A stretch of DNA of 64,000 nucleotides from DATADD01 sp046262355. Lineage in GTDB: Bacteria > Actinomycetota > CADDZG01 > WHSQ01. Below are positions 44,066 through 52,494 of the stretch, piece after piece (the first letter of the stretch is position 1; each line of letters opens with the position of its first letter). The DNA lies in the NCBI GenBank assembly GCA_046262355.1, contig JBHEMX010000053.1:14861-78860 (forward strand), written 5' to 3'. Under the pieces are notes generated by a model. That model did no database searches. It was not told the origin of the DNA and was given only the letters and a program-made list of their open reading frames with translations. Both the position numbers and the translations under genes were made by a program.

Positions 44066-44506
44066 TCAGGGGCTCTTGGCCACGAGGTCGGCGTACTCCT
44101 CATCGAAGGTGCCGAACATCCGGTCGTTGGCCAGGTCCGAGAGCGCCAGGATCGCCCGCCTCAACTCCTCTTTGCAGTCGTTGACCTCGGACACGACCTC
44201 GAAGCCGACTTCCGCCGGGTCGAGCAGCCCGAAGTTGCGGCGCGCGTTGACCTGGACGAAGCACTTGGCGGCCTCGTCGTTGGCCAGACCCTGCTCGAGA
44301 GCGACCTTCGCGACCGCGCGGAGCATTGCTCCGAGCTGCAGCGTTGCCCGCAGCTCCATCCGGATGTAGCTGCGGACGAAGAGCCAATCGCGCTTGTCGA
44401 ACTTCCCGAAGTAACGGTGGGTGAGCTCGTCGATGGTCGGGTTGAGGTCGACGAGGATCTCCTCGACCCTCGCCCATTCGGTGTTGGAGAACGAGACGAC
44501 CGCCAT
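44066..44506 (-). CDS. Hypothetical helical protein
   Basis: A 146-residue, mostly helical acidic protein starting MAVVSFSNTEWARVEE. It has no signal peptide or membrane segment and contains three cysteines at most. No family was recognised. ATG 44506 is chosen because upstream codons add only a low-complexity Ser/Ala stretch from TTG 44536. It converges on the PLP enzyme gene, with 26 bases between stops. Confidence 0.6.
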   Translation of the reverse strand: MAVVSFSNTEWARVEEILVDLNPTIDELTHRYFGKFDKRDWLFVRSYIRMELRATLQLGAMLRAVAKVALEQGLANDEAAKCFVQVNARRNFGLLDPAEVGFEVVSEVNDCKEELRRAILALSDLANDRMFGTFDEEYADLVAKSP

Positions 44507-44708
44507 GACGCTAGCGGCCGAGACGGCGGACGACAAGAGCGATCACGCCCGCCGGCGCGGCCATGATGACAAACACGGGCACAAGAGATGCCAGCACTTC
44601 AGATACCCCCCGATTCGACGTAACTCTGCGGCCTTGCCTGGCAGAAATTACCTGAACCACGGGGCGTTCTCAATAGCCCTCGAGGACCATCTCGCCGTGG
44701 TCCCTGCG

Positions 44709-44876
44709 TCAGTGGGGGTCGGAGCAGCCCTTGGGCCGGCGCGTTCCGAACTCGGCCAGGGCAAGCGCAAGGGCCCTGCGGGGGTCGTGCGTCTGGCGCG
44801 CGAACAACCGGGCGCGCAACCGGACCTTGTCCTGCCACTGCCTGCAGCGGTCCTCGTCGGCCGGCGCCCGCCTCAC
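44709..44876 (-). CDS. 55-residue basic protein coupled to MoaD
   Basis: The GTG at 44876 overlaps the MoaD-like stop (GTGA) and is preceded by GGAGGGGCGAG, a strong ribosome-binding site. The 55-residue product is basic and helical (CRQWQDKVRLRARLFARQ, later ALALALAEFG) and ends RRPKGCSDPH with two cysteines in all. No family was recognised. Coupling with a sulfur-carrier gene and the Cys near the C-terminus suggest a partner in the same pathway, but this is inference. The stretch 44537-44708 holds no gene that I can support. Confidence 0.5.
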   Translation of the reverse strand: MRRAPADEDRCRQWQDKVRLRARLFARQTHDPRRALALALAEFGTRRPKGCSDPH

Positions 44877-45151
44877 CTCGCCCCTCCGGCGACGGCCGGG
44901 ATGATCGACAGCCGAGCGCCGTCCGGCACCGGCGTGTCCAAGCCGTCGAGGAAGCGGACGTCTTCCTCGTTCACGTAGACGTTCAGGAAGCGCCGAACCG
45001 TCGCGGAATCGTCCAGCACCCGCTCCCGGAGCCCGGGATGGCGCCGGTCCAGGTCGTCGATGACCTCCAGCACGGTGCTCCCCGAGGCAACCACCTCGGT
45101 TGCGCCGCCCGTGAGCGCCCGCAACTGAGTAGGGATCCTCACCTTCAGCAC
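44873..45151 (-). CDS. MoaD/ThiS-family sulfur carrier protein
   Basis: A 92-residue ubiquitin-like protein: LKVRIPTQLRALTGG at the start, STVLEVIDDLDRRHPGLR, FLNVYVNEEDVRFLDG and SIIPAVAGGAR at the end. The Gly-Gly is followed by Ala-Arg, so like CysO/Mec-processed carriers it would need trimming before thiocarboxylation. It sits 52 bases after a threonine synthase-like gene. In mycobacteria CysO works with a PLP cysteine synthase, so the pair here may make cysteine or homocysteine from a protein thiocarboxylate. Confidence 0.85.
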   Translation of the reverse strand: MLKVRIPTQLRALTGGATEVVASGSTVLEVIDDLDRRHPGLRERVLDDSATVRRFLNVYVNEEDVRFLDGLDTPVPDGARLSIIPAVAGGAR

Positions 45152-45203
45152 TCGACGGCCCCTTCCCCTCGCCGCGTCCCTCGGGCGAACCTAACCCGCG
45201 CCG

Positions 45204-46499
45204 TCATGCTCTTGCCGGCGACGGCGCACGTTCCTGTGCCACATCGACGACGGCGCCCCGTCCGCTCCGGCGCTCCGCGCGCTCGAGCAGCCCGTCGACG
45301 TCCCCTACGACCGGCCGGACCACCGGAACGTCGACCGCCGGTCCCAAGGCCTCGATGGTCTTCAGCCCGACGCCGGTCATGAGCACCACCGTCTCGTCCT
45401 GCGGCGAGATCGCGCCCCCGGCGACCATCTGCTCGAGGGCCGCTATCGCCACTCCCCCGGCGCTCTCCGCGAACAGACCTTCGGTGCGCGCCAGCAGGCG
45501 GATGCCGGTCGCGACGGCCTCCTCGGGAACGGCTTCGACGGCGCCTCCCGACCTGCGAACCTCCTCTAGGGCGTAGACACCGTCCGCGGGATCGCCGATG
45601 GCGAGAGATCTTGCGACGGTGTCCGGCTTCACCGGCAACACCTGTGTCGCTCCGCCGGCGAACGCGCGCGCGACGGGGGCGCATCCCGCGGCCTGCGCTC
45701 CAAAGATCGCTACCGCCGGCTCTTCGTCCAAGAGGTTGATCGCGCTCAGCTCACGGAAGCCCTTCGCCACCTTCGTCAGCAGGGAGCCGGCCGCGACCGG
45801 AACCACGATCGCGTCGGGAGCTCTCCATCCAAGCTGCTCGGCGATCTCGAAGGCGACGGTCTTGGAGCCCTCGGAGTAGAAGGGCCGCATGTTGATGTTG
45901 ACGAAGGCCCAGGGTCGGGTTGCGAGGAGCTCGGCACAGAGACGGTTGGCGTCGTCGTAGGAACCTTCGACGGCGATCACGTCGCCTCCGTAAACCGTCG
46001 TGGCGGCCAGCTTGCCGGCCTCGAGTCCGAGCGGGACGAACACCACGCTGTGCATCCCTGCCGCCGCAGCGTGCGCCGCGACGGCGTTGGCCAGATTGCC
46101 CGTGGAAGCGCACGCCGCAACCTCGAACCCGAGGGAGCGGGCCGCGGTGAGAGCCACCGAAACGACGCGATCCTTGAAGGAGTGCGTGGGGTTCGCGCCG
46201 TCGTTCTTGATCCATAGCTTGCGCAGTCCGAGCTCGGCTGCGAGGCGCGGGGCCGGGCGAAGCCTCGTGAAACCGGCGCCAAGATCAACCGAGGGACCAT
46301 GCGGCCTCGGCAACAGAGAGGCGTAGCGCCACATCGAGGGAGGGCCGCCGGAGACCGTCGCTCTCGTTGTGACCGCAGCTATCGCTTCGAGGTCGTAGGT
46401 CACCTCCAGAGGGCCGAAACACCAGGCGCAAACATGTTCGGCCGCCACCGGATAGCTGCGGTTGCACTCTCGGCATCTCAGTCCGGTTACGTGCTCCAC
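45204..46499 (-). CDS. thrC: Threonine synthase
   Basis: A 431-residue fold-type II PLP enzyme. A small CxxC pair domain leads (LRCRECNRSYP, HVCAWCFGPLE), then KNDGANPTHSFKDR with the Schiff-base lysine, CASTGNLANAVAAHAA and VPVAAGSLLTKVAKGF, as in class II threonine synthases. It converts O-phosphohomoserine to threonine. GTG 46499 follows GGAGGGACA. A leader peptide gene with three Ile codons and a terminator lie upstream (46551-46673), implying attenuation. The adjacent MoaD-like gene leaves open a related role as a sulfur-transfer synthase. Confidence 0.85.
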   Translation of the reverse strand: MEHVTGLRCRECNRSYPVAAEHVCAWCFGPLEVTYDLEAIAAVTTRATVSGGPPSMWRYASLLPRPHGPSVDLGAGFTRLRPAPRLAAELGLRKLWIKNDGANPTHSFKDRVVSVALTAARSLGFEVAACASTGNLANAVAAHAAAAGMHSVVFVPLGLEAGKLAATTVYGGDVIAVEGSYDDANRLCAELLATRPWAFVNINMRPFYSEGSKTVAFEIAEQLGWRAPDAIVVPVAAGSLLTKVAKGFRELSAINLLDEEPAVAIFGAQAAGCAPVARAFAGGATQVLPVKPDTVARSLAIGDPADGVYALEEVRRSGGAVEAVPEEAVATGIRLLARTEGLFAESAGGVAIAALEQMVAGGAISPQDETVVLMTGVGLKTIEALGPAVDVPVVRPVVGDVDGLLERAERRSGRGAVVDVAQERAPSPARA

Positions 46500-46550
46500 T
46501 GTCCCTCCGTTCCTCCGCTCATTGCCACGTCCATTCCCCGAAAACAAGAA

Positions 46551-46571
46551 ACCCTCCGGGATCCGGAGGGT
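46551..46571 (-). terminator. Attenuator terminator before thrC
   Basis: A perfect 9-bp stem (ACCCTCCGG and CCGGAGGGT, 3-base loop) followed on the minus strand by TTCTTGTTTT, a good intrinsic terminator in a GC-rich genome. It lies between the leader peptide stop (46608) and thrC (46499), where readthrough must decide thrC expression. Confidence 0.78.
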
Positions 46572-46607
46572 CGGCACACGCAGGCGGCCGAAGCCGCGGC
46601 GCGCGCT

Positions 46608-46673
46608 TCAGCTCATGATGATGATGTCGTCGAGGCGCGCCGGCGCCTGCAACTCTTCTGCGATGCGGTCCAT
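46608..46673 (-). CDS. Leader peptide with consecutive Ile codons (thrC attenuator)
   Basis: A 21-codon frame starting MDRIAEEL and ending LDDIIIMS. Three ATC codons and ATG come just before the stop, the place where ribosome stalling would control folding. Isoleucine is made from threonine, and the E. coli thr leader also reads Thr and Ile codons. The ATG falls about where transcription would begin from the promoter at 46680-46709, so translation may be leaderless as in several actinobacterial leader peptides. GGCGCGC in the leader can pair with GCGCGCC after it, a possible 1:2 stem. Confidence 0.65.
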   Translation of the reverse strand: MDRIAEELQAPARLDDIIIMS

Positions 46674-46679
46674 GTGCGC

Positions 46680-46709
46680 AGCCTGCCAGGTCGCGTCCCG
46701 TCCCGTCAA
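46680..46709 (-). promoter_or_regulatory. Promoter for the thrC leader
   Basis: On the minus strand TTGACG (46709-46704) is followed after 18 bases by CAGGCT (46685-46680). The -35 is good; the -10 matches only the two most conserved positions, which is common in actinomycetes. It places the transcript start near the leader ATG. Confidence 0.5.
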
Positions 46710-46770
46710 ACGCTGGGTGACGGCAGGACCTGCGTTCGGGTAGCGTCCTCGCTCCAAGAGGAGGTGAGCC

Positions 46771-47700
46771 GTGGCGGTCATCGAGGTGGCAGGCCTGCGC
46801 AAGGAGTATCGGGGGATACGGGGAGGGACGACCGTGGCGGTCGACGGCCTCGACCTCTCCGTGCCGGAGGGTGGCGTCTTCGGCTTCCTCGGTCCCAACG
46901 GCTCCGGCAAGACGACCACGATCCGCTGTCTCCTGGCGCTCGTGAGGCCGACCGCGGGCACGTGTCGCGTTCTCGGCGCCGACACGCAGTCGGACCTCGC
47001 CGCCGTGATCCGCCGCGTCGGGTCGATAGTTGAGACGCCCGCCATGTACCCGCGCTTCTCGGCGCGCCGCAACCTCGAGCTGCTGGGACGACTCCACGGC
47101 ATCGGGCGCGGCCGCGTGCGCGAGACGCTGGAGCGTGTCGGCCTCGGCGAGCGCGCCGACGATCGCGTGAAGAACTACTCGCTCGGCATGAGGCAGCGGC
47201 TCGGCATCGCCGCGGCGCTGCTCAAGGATCCGGACCTGATCATCCTCGACGAGCCGGCGAACGGCCTCGATCCGGCCGGGATCAAGGAGGTCCGGGAGCT
47301 CGTCCGGCGTCTGGGCGCGGAGGGCAGGACGATCTTCCTCTCCAGTCACATCCTCTCGGAGGTCGCGCAAACCTGCGATCAAGTAGCGATCTTGACGAGG
47401 GGACAGTGCGTCGCCGCGGGGTCGGTCCACGAGGTACTGGCCTCCAAGAGTTCCGCCGGGCTCATCGTCCGGCTCGCGCGGCTCGACGAGGGAGCGCGCG
47501 TGCTGCGGGCCGCCGGCGTCGAGGCGACCGAGCGGGACGGCGCGCTGAGGGTCGCCGTTCCGCCCCAAGAGGGGGCAAAGGTGACCGAGATACTCGCGAG
47601 GAAAGGGCTCTACGTGGGGGAGCTGCGGCCCGACGAAGCCGATCTCGAGACGGTGTTCCTCGAGCTGACCCAGGATCCGGCCGAGGGGACGCCGCGCTGA
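46771..47700 (+). CDS. ABC-2 type transporter ATPase
   Basis: A 309-residue ATPase: Walker A GPNGSGKTTT, signature YSLGMRQRLGIA, Walker B LIILDEPANGLD and the H-loop SSHIL. A C-terminal domain of about 85 residues is typical of drug or lipid exporters (CcmA/DrrA type). GTG 46771 follows AGAGGAGG. The partner permease begins within 10 bases of its stop. Confidence 0.9.
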   Translation: MAVIEVAGLRKEYRGIRGGTTVAVDGLDLSVPEGGVFGFLGPNGSGKTTTIRCLLALVRPTAGTCRVLGADTQSDLAAVIRRVGSIVETPAMYPRFSARRNLELLGRLHGIGRGRVRETLERVGLGERADDRVKNYSLGMRQRLGIAAALLKDPDLIILDEPANGLDPAGIKEVRELVRRLGAEGRTIFLSSHILSEVAQTCDQVAILTRGQCVAAGSVHEVLASKSSAGLIVRLARLDEGARVLRAAGVEATERDGALRVAVPPQEGAKVTEILARKGLYVGELRPDEADLETVFLELTQDPAEGTPR

Positions 47701-47708
47701 TCGCGCTC

Positions 47709-48593
47709 GTGGCGGTCGAGGGGAGAAGGCTCTTGGCGCGCCGTCTCGTGCGCGTGACCGCACTGCTGATCGTGCTCGCGATCATCAGTGCAGGCGTCGT
47801 CGTCTTCATCAGGTCGGACAAGCTCTCCGAGGGAGGGGCGGCTCGTCTCGAGCGCCTCAGGGAGCAGGCGACCGAGCGCTGCATCGAGGAGTTCCCGGCA
47901 GACGTCGAAGACGTGGACCCCCGGGAGGCGTGCTCGCAGGGTGTCTACGTCGAGGAGCGCGATCCACGCTTCTTCCTGACCCGGTTGAGGGACGCGGCCC
48001 TCGGAACGACCGCCCCACTGATCATCCTGGCGTGGCTCATCGGGGGTTCGTTCGTGGGTGCAGAGTGGCACGCGGCCACCATGGGAACGCTTCTCACCTG
48101 GGAGCCTCGCCGAACCCGGGTCCTCGTCGCGAAGCTCGTCACGGTCGCATCTCTTGCGGCCGTGGGAGCCCTACTGGTCCAAGTCCTCCTCGGCGCAGCT
48201 CTGCTTCCCTCAGCGTTACTGCGCGGCTCGACCTCGGGCGCCGACGCGCACTGGTTGCAGGGCACGCTCGGGATCGTCGCCCGGGGCTCGGCGATGGCCG
48301 CTTTCGCCGCGGTCCTGGGCTTCTCGATCTCATCCGTCGCTCGCAACACCGCGGCCGCCCTCGGCGCGGGGTTCGCCTACTCGGCGATCATCGACCCGCT
48401 CGTGGGGGCTTGGCGGCCGCGTCTGCAACAGTGGCTCTTGGTCGACAACATCGCGCTGTTCATTACGGGGCGCGACATCGCCTTTCCCGCGACCGATCGG
48501 ACGGCTTCCGACGCGGGCCTGCTGCTCCTCGCCTACGCGCTTGTGATCGGCGCGCTGGCCGTCGCGCTCTTTCGTTGGCGCGACGTCACCTGA
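47709..48593 (+). CDS. ABC-2 type transporter permease
   Basis: A membrane protein of about 294 residues with one N-terminal span (ALLIVLAIISAGVVVFI), a soluble loop of about 70 residues with two cysteines, then five further spans. The segment GAEWHAATMGTLLTWEPRR is the typical loop of ABC-2 permeases (GxExxxGT). GTG 47709 is the first usual start after the ATPase stop; its ribosome-binding site is poor, so translation probably relies on coupling. The substrate is unknown. Confidence 0.75.
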   Translation: MAVEGRRLLARRLVRVTALLIVLAIISAGVVVFIRSDKLSEGGAARLERLREQATERCIEEFPADVEDVDPREACSQGVYVEERDPRFFLTRLRDAALGTTAPLIILAWLIGGSFVGAEWHAATMGTLLTWEPRRTRVLVAKLVTVASLAAVGALLVQVLLGAALLPSALLRGSTSGADAHWLQGTLGIVARGSAMAAFAAVLGFSISSVARNTAAALGAGFAYSAIIDPLVGAWRPRLQQWLLVDNIALFITGRDIAFPATDRTASDAGLLLLAYALVIGALAVALFRWRDVT

Positions 48594-48682
48594 GTCTCAG
48601 GCGCTACGAGATCCCCTGATAGTCCGGGCGGCGCGCCGTGGGCGTGATCGTATCTTCGGGCGACGTGGGTTGAAGCGCGCAC

Positions 48683-48961
48683 TCAGCCCGGGATCAGGCC
48701 CTCCGCGCCCAACATCGAGCGGACCTCCTCTAGCGTGGCGTCGGGTCCCGGCAGCACGAGGTCGGATGGACCGAGATGGTCGTCCGGCAGCCGGCGCGCG
48801 CCGCTTCTCACGCGCCCGAGCAGCTCCCGCAACGCTCGCTCGAAGGCCGATCCATCCCCGGCTTCGATCGCGGCCACGACGCGATCGTCAAGTTCGTTCA
48901 TCTCCTCGACGCTCTGTTCGGTCACCTCGTACTGACCGTCGCCGAGGACCCGGAGGATCAC
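48683..48961 (-). CDS. pspAA: PspA-associated protein (PspAA)
   Basis: A 92-residue protein starting ILRVLGDGQYEV, with LNELDDRVVAAIEAGD-like helices and GLIPG at the end, matching the PspA-associated domain PspAA. GTG 48961 has GAGGAG at 5 bases and overlaps the pspA stop (GTGA), so it is co-translated with PspA. It takes part in envelope stress handling; the precise role is not established. Confidence 0.82.
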   Translation of the reverse strand: MILRVLGDGQYEVTEQSVEEMNELDDRVVAAIEAGDGSAFERALRELLGRVRSGARRLPDDHLGPSDLVLPGPDATLEEVRSMLGAEGLIPG

Positions 48962-49701
48962 CTGTGCTCCTCGGGCGACGGCGCCTCCAGCGCGCGCGTG
49001 GGGCCGGGTCCGAGCTCTCGTTTGAGCTGCGCCAGCTCGGCGTCGACGCTCGAGCTGCCGGCGGTTCTGTCGAGCTCCGCCTGCAGTGGATCGCTCGATG
49101 CGGAGAGGTCGTCGAGACCGCCCGAGCTCATGAGCTCCTCGAGCGCGCCGCTGCGGGCCTGCATCTGCGCGACCTTGTCCTCGGCACGCTGCATCGCGAG
49201 CGCGACGTCACCCATCTCCTCGCCGATGCCCGAAACGGCCTCCCCGACCTTGGTCTGCGCCTCGGCGGCGGTGTAGGTCGCCTTGATCGTCTCCTTCCGG
49301 GTCCTGAAGGCCTGCACCTTGGCCTCGAGTCGGCGCGACGCCTCCACCAACTTGGTCTCCTCGCCCCGGAGCTGATCATGCTGCACACACAGGTCTCCTA
49401 CCTGACTCGCTATCGCGGCCCTGCGCGTGAGTGCCTCGCGTGCGAGATCCTCCCGGTTCTGCTCCAGGGCTTGACGAGCCTGCCCGTCGAGCTTGGTCGA
49501 GCTCGCCTCGAGCTGCTGGATCTGCAGCTCGACTCGCTTGCGAGACGTCGCCACGTCTGCGACACCGCGTCGCATCTGCTGCAGCATGTCCTGTTGACGC
49601 TCGTAGGAATAATCGAGCGTCTCGCGCGGATCTTCGGCCGCATTCAGCGCCCTGCTGGCCTTCGACTTGAAGATCAAGGACAGCCGCTGCATCAACCCCA
49701 T
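48958..49701 (-). CDS. pspA: PspA/IM30 family envelope-stress protein
   Basis: A 247-residue coiled-coil protein starting MGLMQRLSLIFKSKASRAL with DPRETLDYSYERQQDMLQQ, the conserved PspA start, then helices with QIQQLEASSTKL and FRTRKETIKATYTAAEAQ. PspA/Vipp1 proteins form ESCRT-III-like assemblies on stressed membrane. ATG 49701 follows AAGGAGCGGACG. The pspAA gene follows directly; a glycine-rich membrane protein gene is divergent. Confidence 0.9.
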   Translation of the reverse strand: MGLMQRLSLIFKSKASRALNAAEDPRETLDYSYERQQDMLQQMRRGVADVATSRKRVELQIQQLEASSTKLDGQARQALEQNREDLAREALTRRAAIASQVGDLCVQHDQLRGEETKLVEASRRLEAKVQAFRTRKETIKATYTAAEAQTKVGEAVSGIGEEMGDVALAMQRAEDKVAQMQARSGALEELMSSGGLDDLSASSDPLQAELDRTAGSSSVDAELAQLKRELGPGPTRALEAPSPEEHR

Positions 49702-49815
49702 CGTCCGCTCCTTGTTGCGCTCGCTGTGTCCGGCCCCGGCGGCGAGCATACGGCAGGGTCGCAGCCTCGGCGTCGACCGTCTTCGCATAGCGCAGCAGGG
49801 TGGGAGACTGAAGGT

Positions 49816-51066
49816 ATGTTTCGACAGAACGCACTCCTGCTCGCTTTCCTCACGTCATTGCTGGTGCCCACCTCCGCTGTGCTCGCGCAGACAACCGTCG
49901 CTCCGTCGGTCGTGGGTCAGGCTGCGGACGCGCTCGCGAGTGACCCCGTCTTCGTGCATCCCGAGAGCGGAGTCTCCGACGCCGACGCAGAGCAACTGCG
50001 CGAGGAGATAGCAGACGCCGACGCAGGGCCGATCTACATCGCGATCCTTCCGTCGGGAGCCGCCTCGGCAGCCGGCGGCGACGCAGGGGAGCTGCTCGTG
50101 ATGATCGGCACCGCGCTGGACCGGCCGGGGACCTACGCGCTGGTGGTGGGAGAGGAGCTCGTCGCGGGAGCGACCGAGCGAGGCACGCCTTTCGAGCCGG
50201 GAACGGTGCCGAGGCTCGCCGACGAGGCGGTAAGCGCCGGTTCGGGAGAGGGCGCAGCCGCCGTGCTGTTCGACTTCGTCGGGCGGCTCGACGACGAGGC
50301 GGCGGGTCGGGGCGAGGAGCCCGGCCCGGGCTTCAGCGCTCTGCCTCTGCTCTTGATCGGTGGCGGCGTGGGAGCCTTCCTCTTCGTGCGGCGTCGGAGG
50401 CGCGAGCGCGAGGAGCAGCGCCAGCTCGAGGAGGTGCGCGAGCTGGCGATGGACGACCTCGTGGCGCTAGGCGACGACCTCAGGGCCCTGGACCTCGACG
50501 TCGAGATGCCCGGCGCCGACCCCGCAGCGAAGCAGGACTACGTGGTCGCACTCGAGAGCTACGAGCGCGCGAGCGCAGACCTTGACCGCGCTCGACGTCC
50601 CGGGGAGCTTGGAGGGGTCACCACCGCGCTCGAGGAAGGCCGTTACGCGATGGCATCGGCGAAGGCGAGGCTCGAGGGACGAGAGCCTCCCGAGCGACGA
50701 GCGCCGTGTTTCTTCGACCCGCGACACGGGCCGTCGGAGCGTGACGTCGGATGGGCTCCGCCGGGGGGCGCCGAGCGGGCGGTCCCGGCGTGCGCGGCCG
50801 ATGCTCGCCGCGTGGACGAGGGCGACGAGCCCATGACGCGCGAGATCACGGTCGCCGGCAGACGCAGGCCCTACTGGGATGCGCCGCCCTATTACGGTGG
50901 CTGGGCCGGCGGCTATTTCGGAGGTTTCGGCCTCTTCGAAGGCATGCTGCTGGGCTCGATCCTCAGCGGCGGCTTCGGCGCTCACTCGGGGGCCGGAGAC
51001 GGCGGCTCGGGAGGATGGGGCGACTTCGGGGCCGGCGGAGGCGACTTCGGCGGCGGGGGCGACTGA
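49816..51066 (+). CDS. Membrane protein with signal peptide and glycine-rich tail
   Basis: A 416-residue protein. It has a signal peptide (to about 24), an extracytoplasmic domain of about 145 residues, one membrane span (ALPLLLIGGGVGAFLFV), a basic stop (RRRRRERE), a cytoplasmic coiled region, and a tail with GGWAGGYFGGFGLFEG and repeated GGGDFGGG. The plan resembles TPM-like phosphatase/repair membrane proteins with Gly-rich tails, and the cytoplasmic part holds a Cys/Pro/Arg segment (CFFDPRHG) seen near such tails. It is divergent from pspA-pspAA with 114 bases between, which suggests a membrane-stress function. Function not established. Confidence 0.72.
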   Translation: MFRQNALLLAFLTSLLVPTSAVLAQTTVAPSVVGQAADALASDPVFVHPESGVSDADAEQLREEIADADAGPIYIAILPSGAASAAGGDAGELLVMIGTALDRPGTYALVVGEELVAGATERGTPFEPGTVPRLADEAVSAGSGEGAAAVLFDFVGRLDDEAAGRGEEPGPGFSALPLLLIGGGVGAFLFVRRRRREREEQRQLEEVRELAMDDLVALGDDLRALDLDVEMPGADPAAKQDYVVALESYERASADLDRARRPGELGGVTTALEEGRYAMASAKARLEGREPPERRAPCFFDPRHGPSERDVGWAPPGGAERAVPACAADARRVDEGDEPMTREITVAGRRRPYWDAPPYYGGWAGGYFGGFGLFEGMLLGSILSGGFGAHSGAGDGGSGGWGDFGAGGGDFGGGGD

Positions 51067-51083
51067 GCGGCCGGCGCGCGCTC

Positions 51084-52316
51084 CTATGTCTTTATCTCGA
51101 AGACGGTGGAACGGGGGCTGCGGTTGTGGGCCGCATCCAACGCCACGACGTAGTACCTGAAGTTCCCGCCGTTCCAGGTCTCGTCGTCCCTGTATGAGGT
51201 GCCTTCCGTCACCGCTTGGAGCCGGAAGTCAGCGTTGAGGCGCGCCCGCCAGACCTCGTACCCCGCCACTCCGCTGCGATTGTCGCTCGATGAGGACCAC
51301 GACAGCGACACGTCCGGATCTTGCTCGCTCCCGTCGAGACCGGAAGGCTTCGTGGGAGCCGTGATGTCGGCGCCGATCACGCTCCAGCGGAACTTGTGAT
51401 CCGAATAGAAGCGGGCAGAGTCGTTGCCGGTCGACTTCGAGTCGTACGCTCTGTCCGATCCGGCGTCGTAGATGCCTCCACGGGTGAACACGTAGTCAAC
51501 CCCGGGGTCCGGCGCGATCGTTTGCACCGCGTCTCGGAATGCGAGGGTTGCGTTGGTCGCGGTGTTCCAGAACGGCGTGGGACGACAGCCGCCCACCGTG
51601 CTGCTACAGCGAGCACTGTTGAAGTCACCTCCGAACGTGCGCGCGTATGCGACCGGATACTTCGATGCGAGGAAGGATGCGATCTTGGTCGTCCACGTCT
51701 TCCTTCTCGCATCGCTTGACGATTTAGACCTGAAGTTCTCCCAGCGGGAGAGATGAACGCTCACAAGTGGGACCCGCAACCCGGAGGCTCGCTCTTGCAC
51801 CAGCGCGTAGGCGTTGTTCTTGAGCTCCGGCTTGCGGCCGTCGACGCTCTCCGAACGAGGATAGGAAGTCTTCAGGAACCCGCCGCCCAGTGGCTGCATC
51901 GTGTCGGTGTTGACGACGATGGCAGTCTCCTTCTTCACGATCTTCTTGCGCGCCTTGTGCCACGGGTCGACGCCGGGGTCGACGATCACCGAGTAGTGAG
52001 ATCCGGTGCGAGCCGTGAGGCCTCGGGCGACGTAGGCGGCGCTTCTATGGCGCACTTCCTGCAGAAGTAGAACGTCAGGAGCATAGGGAAGAAGGGACGA
52101 TGCGCGGCGCAGGAACACGTCGACGTCCGTCGCGTCGCGGACGTCCTTGTCCGAGTACGCCTCCTGGAGGTTGGCGGTTACAACGAGCACCTGGTCGGCC
52201 GGGCTCTCGGTCGAAACGTCGGCCGCAGCCGGAACCGGGAGGAGCAGAGCGCCGCCGATGGCGGCGGCGAGCACCACATTGGCACCTCGTAAGAACATCC
52301 GCGCGCACAACTTCAC
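51084..52316 (-). CDS. Secreted endonuclease/exonuclease/phosphatase-fold protein with Fn3-like tail
   Basis: A 410-residue exported protein (signal peptide to about 33). The EEP fold is shown by VVTANLQEAY, DVLLLQEVRHRS with the catalytic Glu, LVSVHLS, GGDFNSARC and the terminal YSDHKFRWSV with Asp-His. The last 90 residues form a fibronectin-type III-like module (KPSGLDGSEQDPDVSLSWSSS). It could cleave extracellular DNA, RNA or phospholipids. GTG 52316 follows AAGGGG at about 8 bases. Confidence 0.8.
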   Translation of the reverse strand: MKLCARMFLRGANVVLAAAIGGALLLPVPAAADVSTESPADQVLVVTANLQEAYSDKDVRDATDVDVFLRRASSLLPYAPDVLLLQEVRHRSAAYVARGLTARTGSHYSVIVDPGVDPWHKARKKIVKKETAIVVNTDTMQPLGGGFLKTSYPRSESVDGRKPELKNNAYALVQERASGLRVPLVSVHLSRWENFRSKSSSDARRKTWTTKIASFLASKYPVAYARTFGGDFNSARCSSTVGGCRPTPFWNTATNATLAFRDAVQTIAPDPGVDYVFTRGGIYDAGSDRAYDSKSTGNDSARFYSDHKFRWSVIGADITAPTKPSGLDGSEQDPDVSLSWSSSSDNRSGVAGYEVWRARLNADFRLQAVTEGTSYRDDETWNGGNFRYYVVALDAAHNRSPRSTVFEIKT

Positions 52317-52494
52317 TGTCGAACCCCTTCGGAGACTGGGCGGCCTCGGTCATGCCGAGGCCCCTGGTTTTGCGACCCCGCCTCACGACGGGTTTGCCTT
52401 TTCGAGGGCTTGGTGCCCACTGATCTATCGGCTTGGCCGTTGGACAAGTTAAGGGGCCCGCTCTACGCAGAGATGCGGAGAGATGCCGTAGGAG

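Noticed and set aside
46608..47102. A 164-residue minus-strand protein ending with the leader peptide residues
   Set aside because: The upstream part is antisense to the ABC gene. Only the last 21 codons lie behind the promoter and before the terminator.
46519..47763. Long minus-strand reading frame opposite the ABC ATPase
   Set aside because: Composition is typical of the antisense of a GC-rich gene, while the plus strand has all ABC motifs.
48670..49815. Plus-strand extension of the glycine-rich-tailed protein by 382 residues
   Set aside because: This is antisense to pspA and pspAA. A signal peptide begins exactly at ATG 49816.
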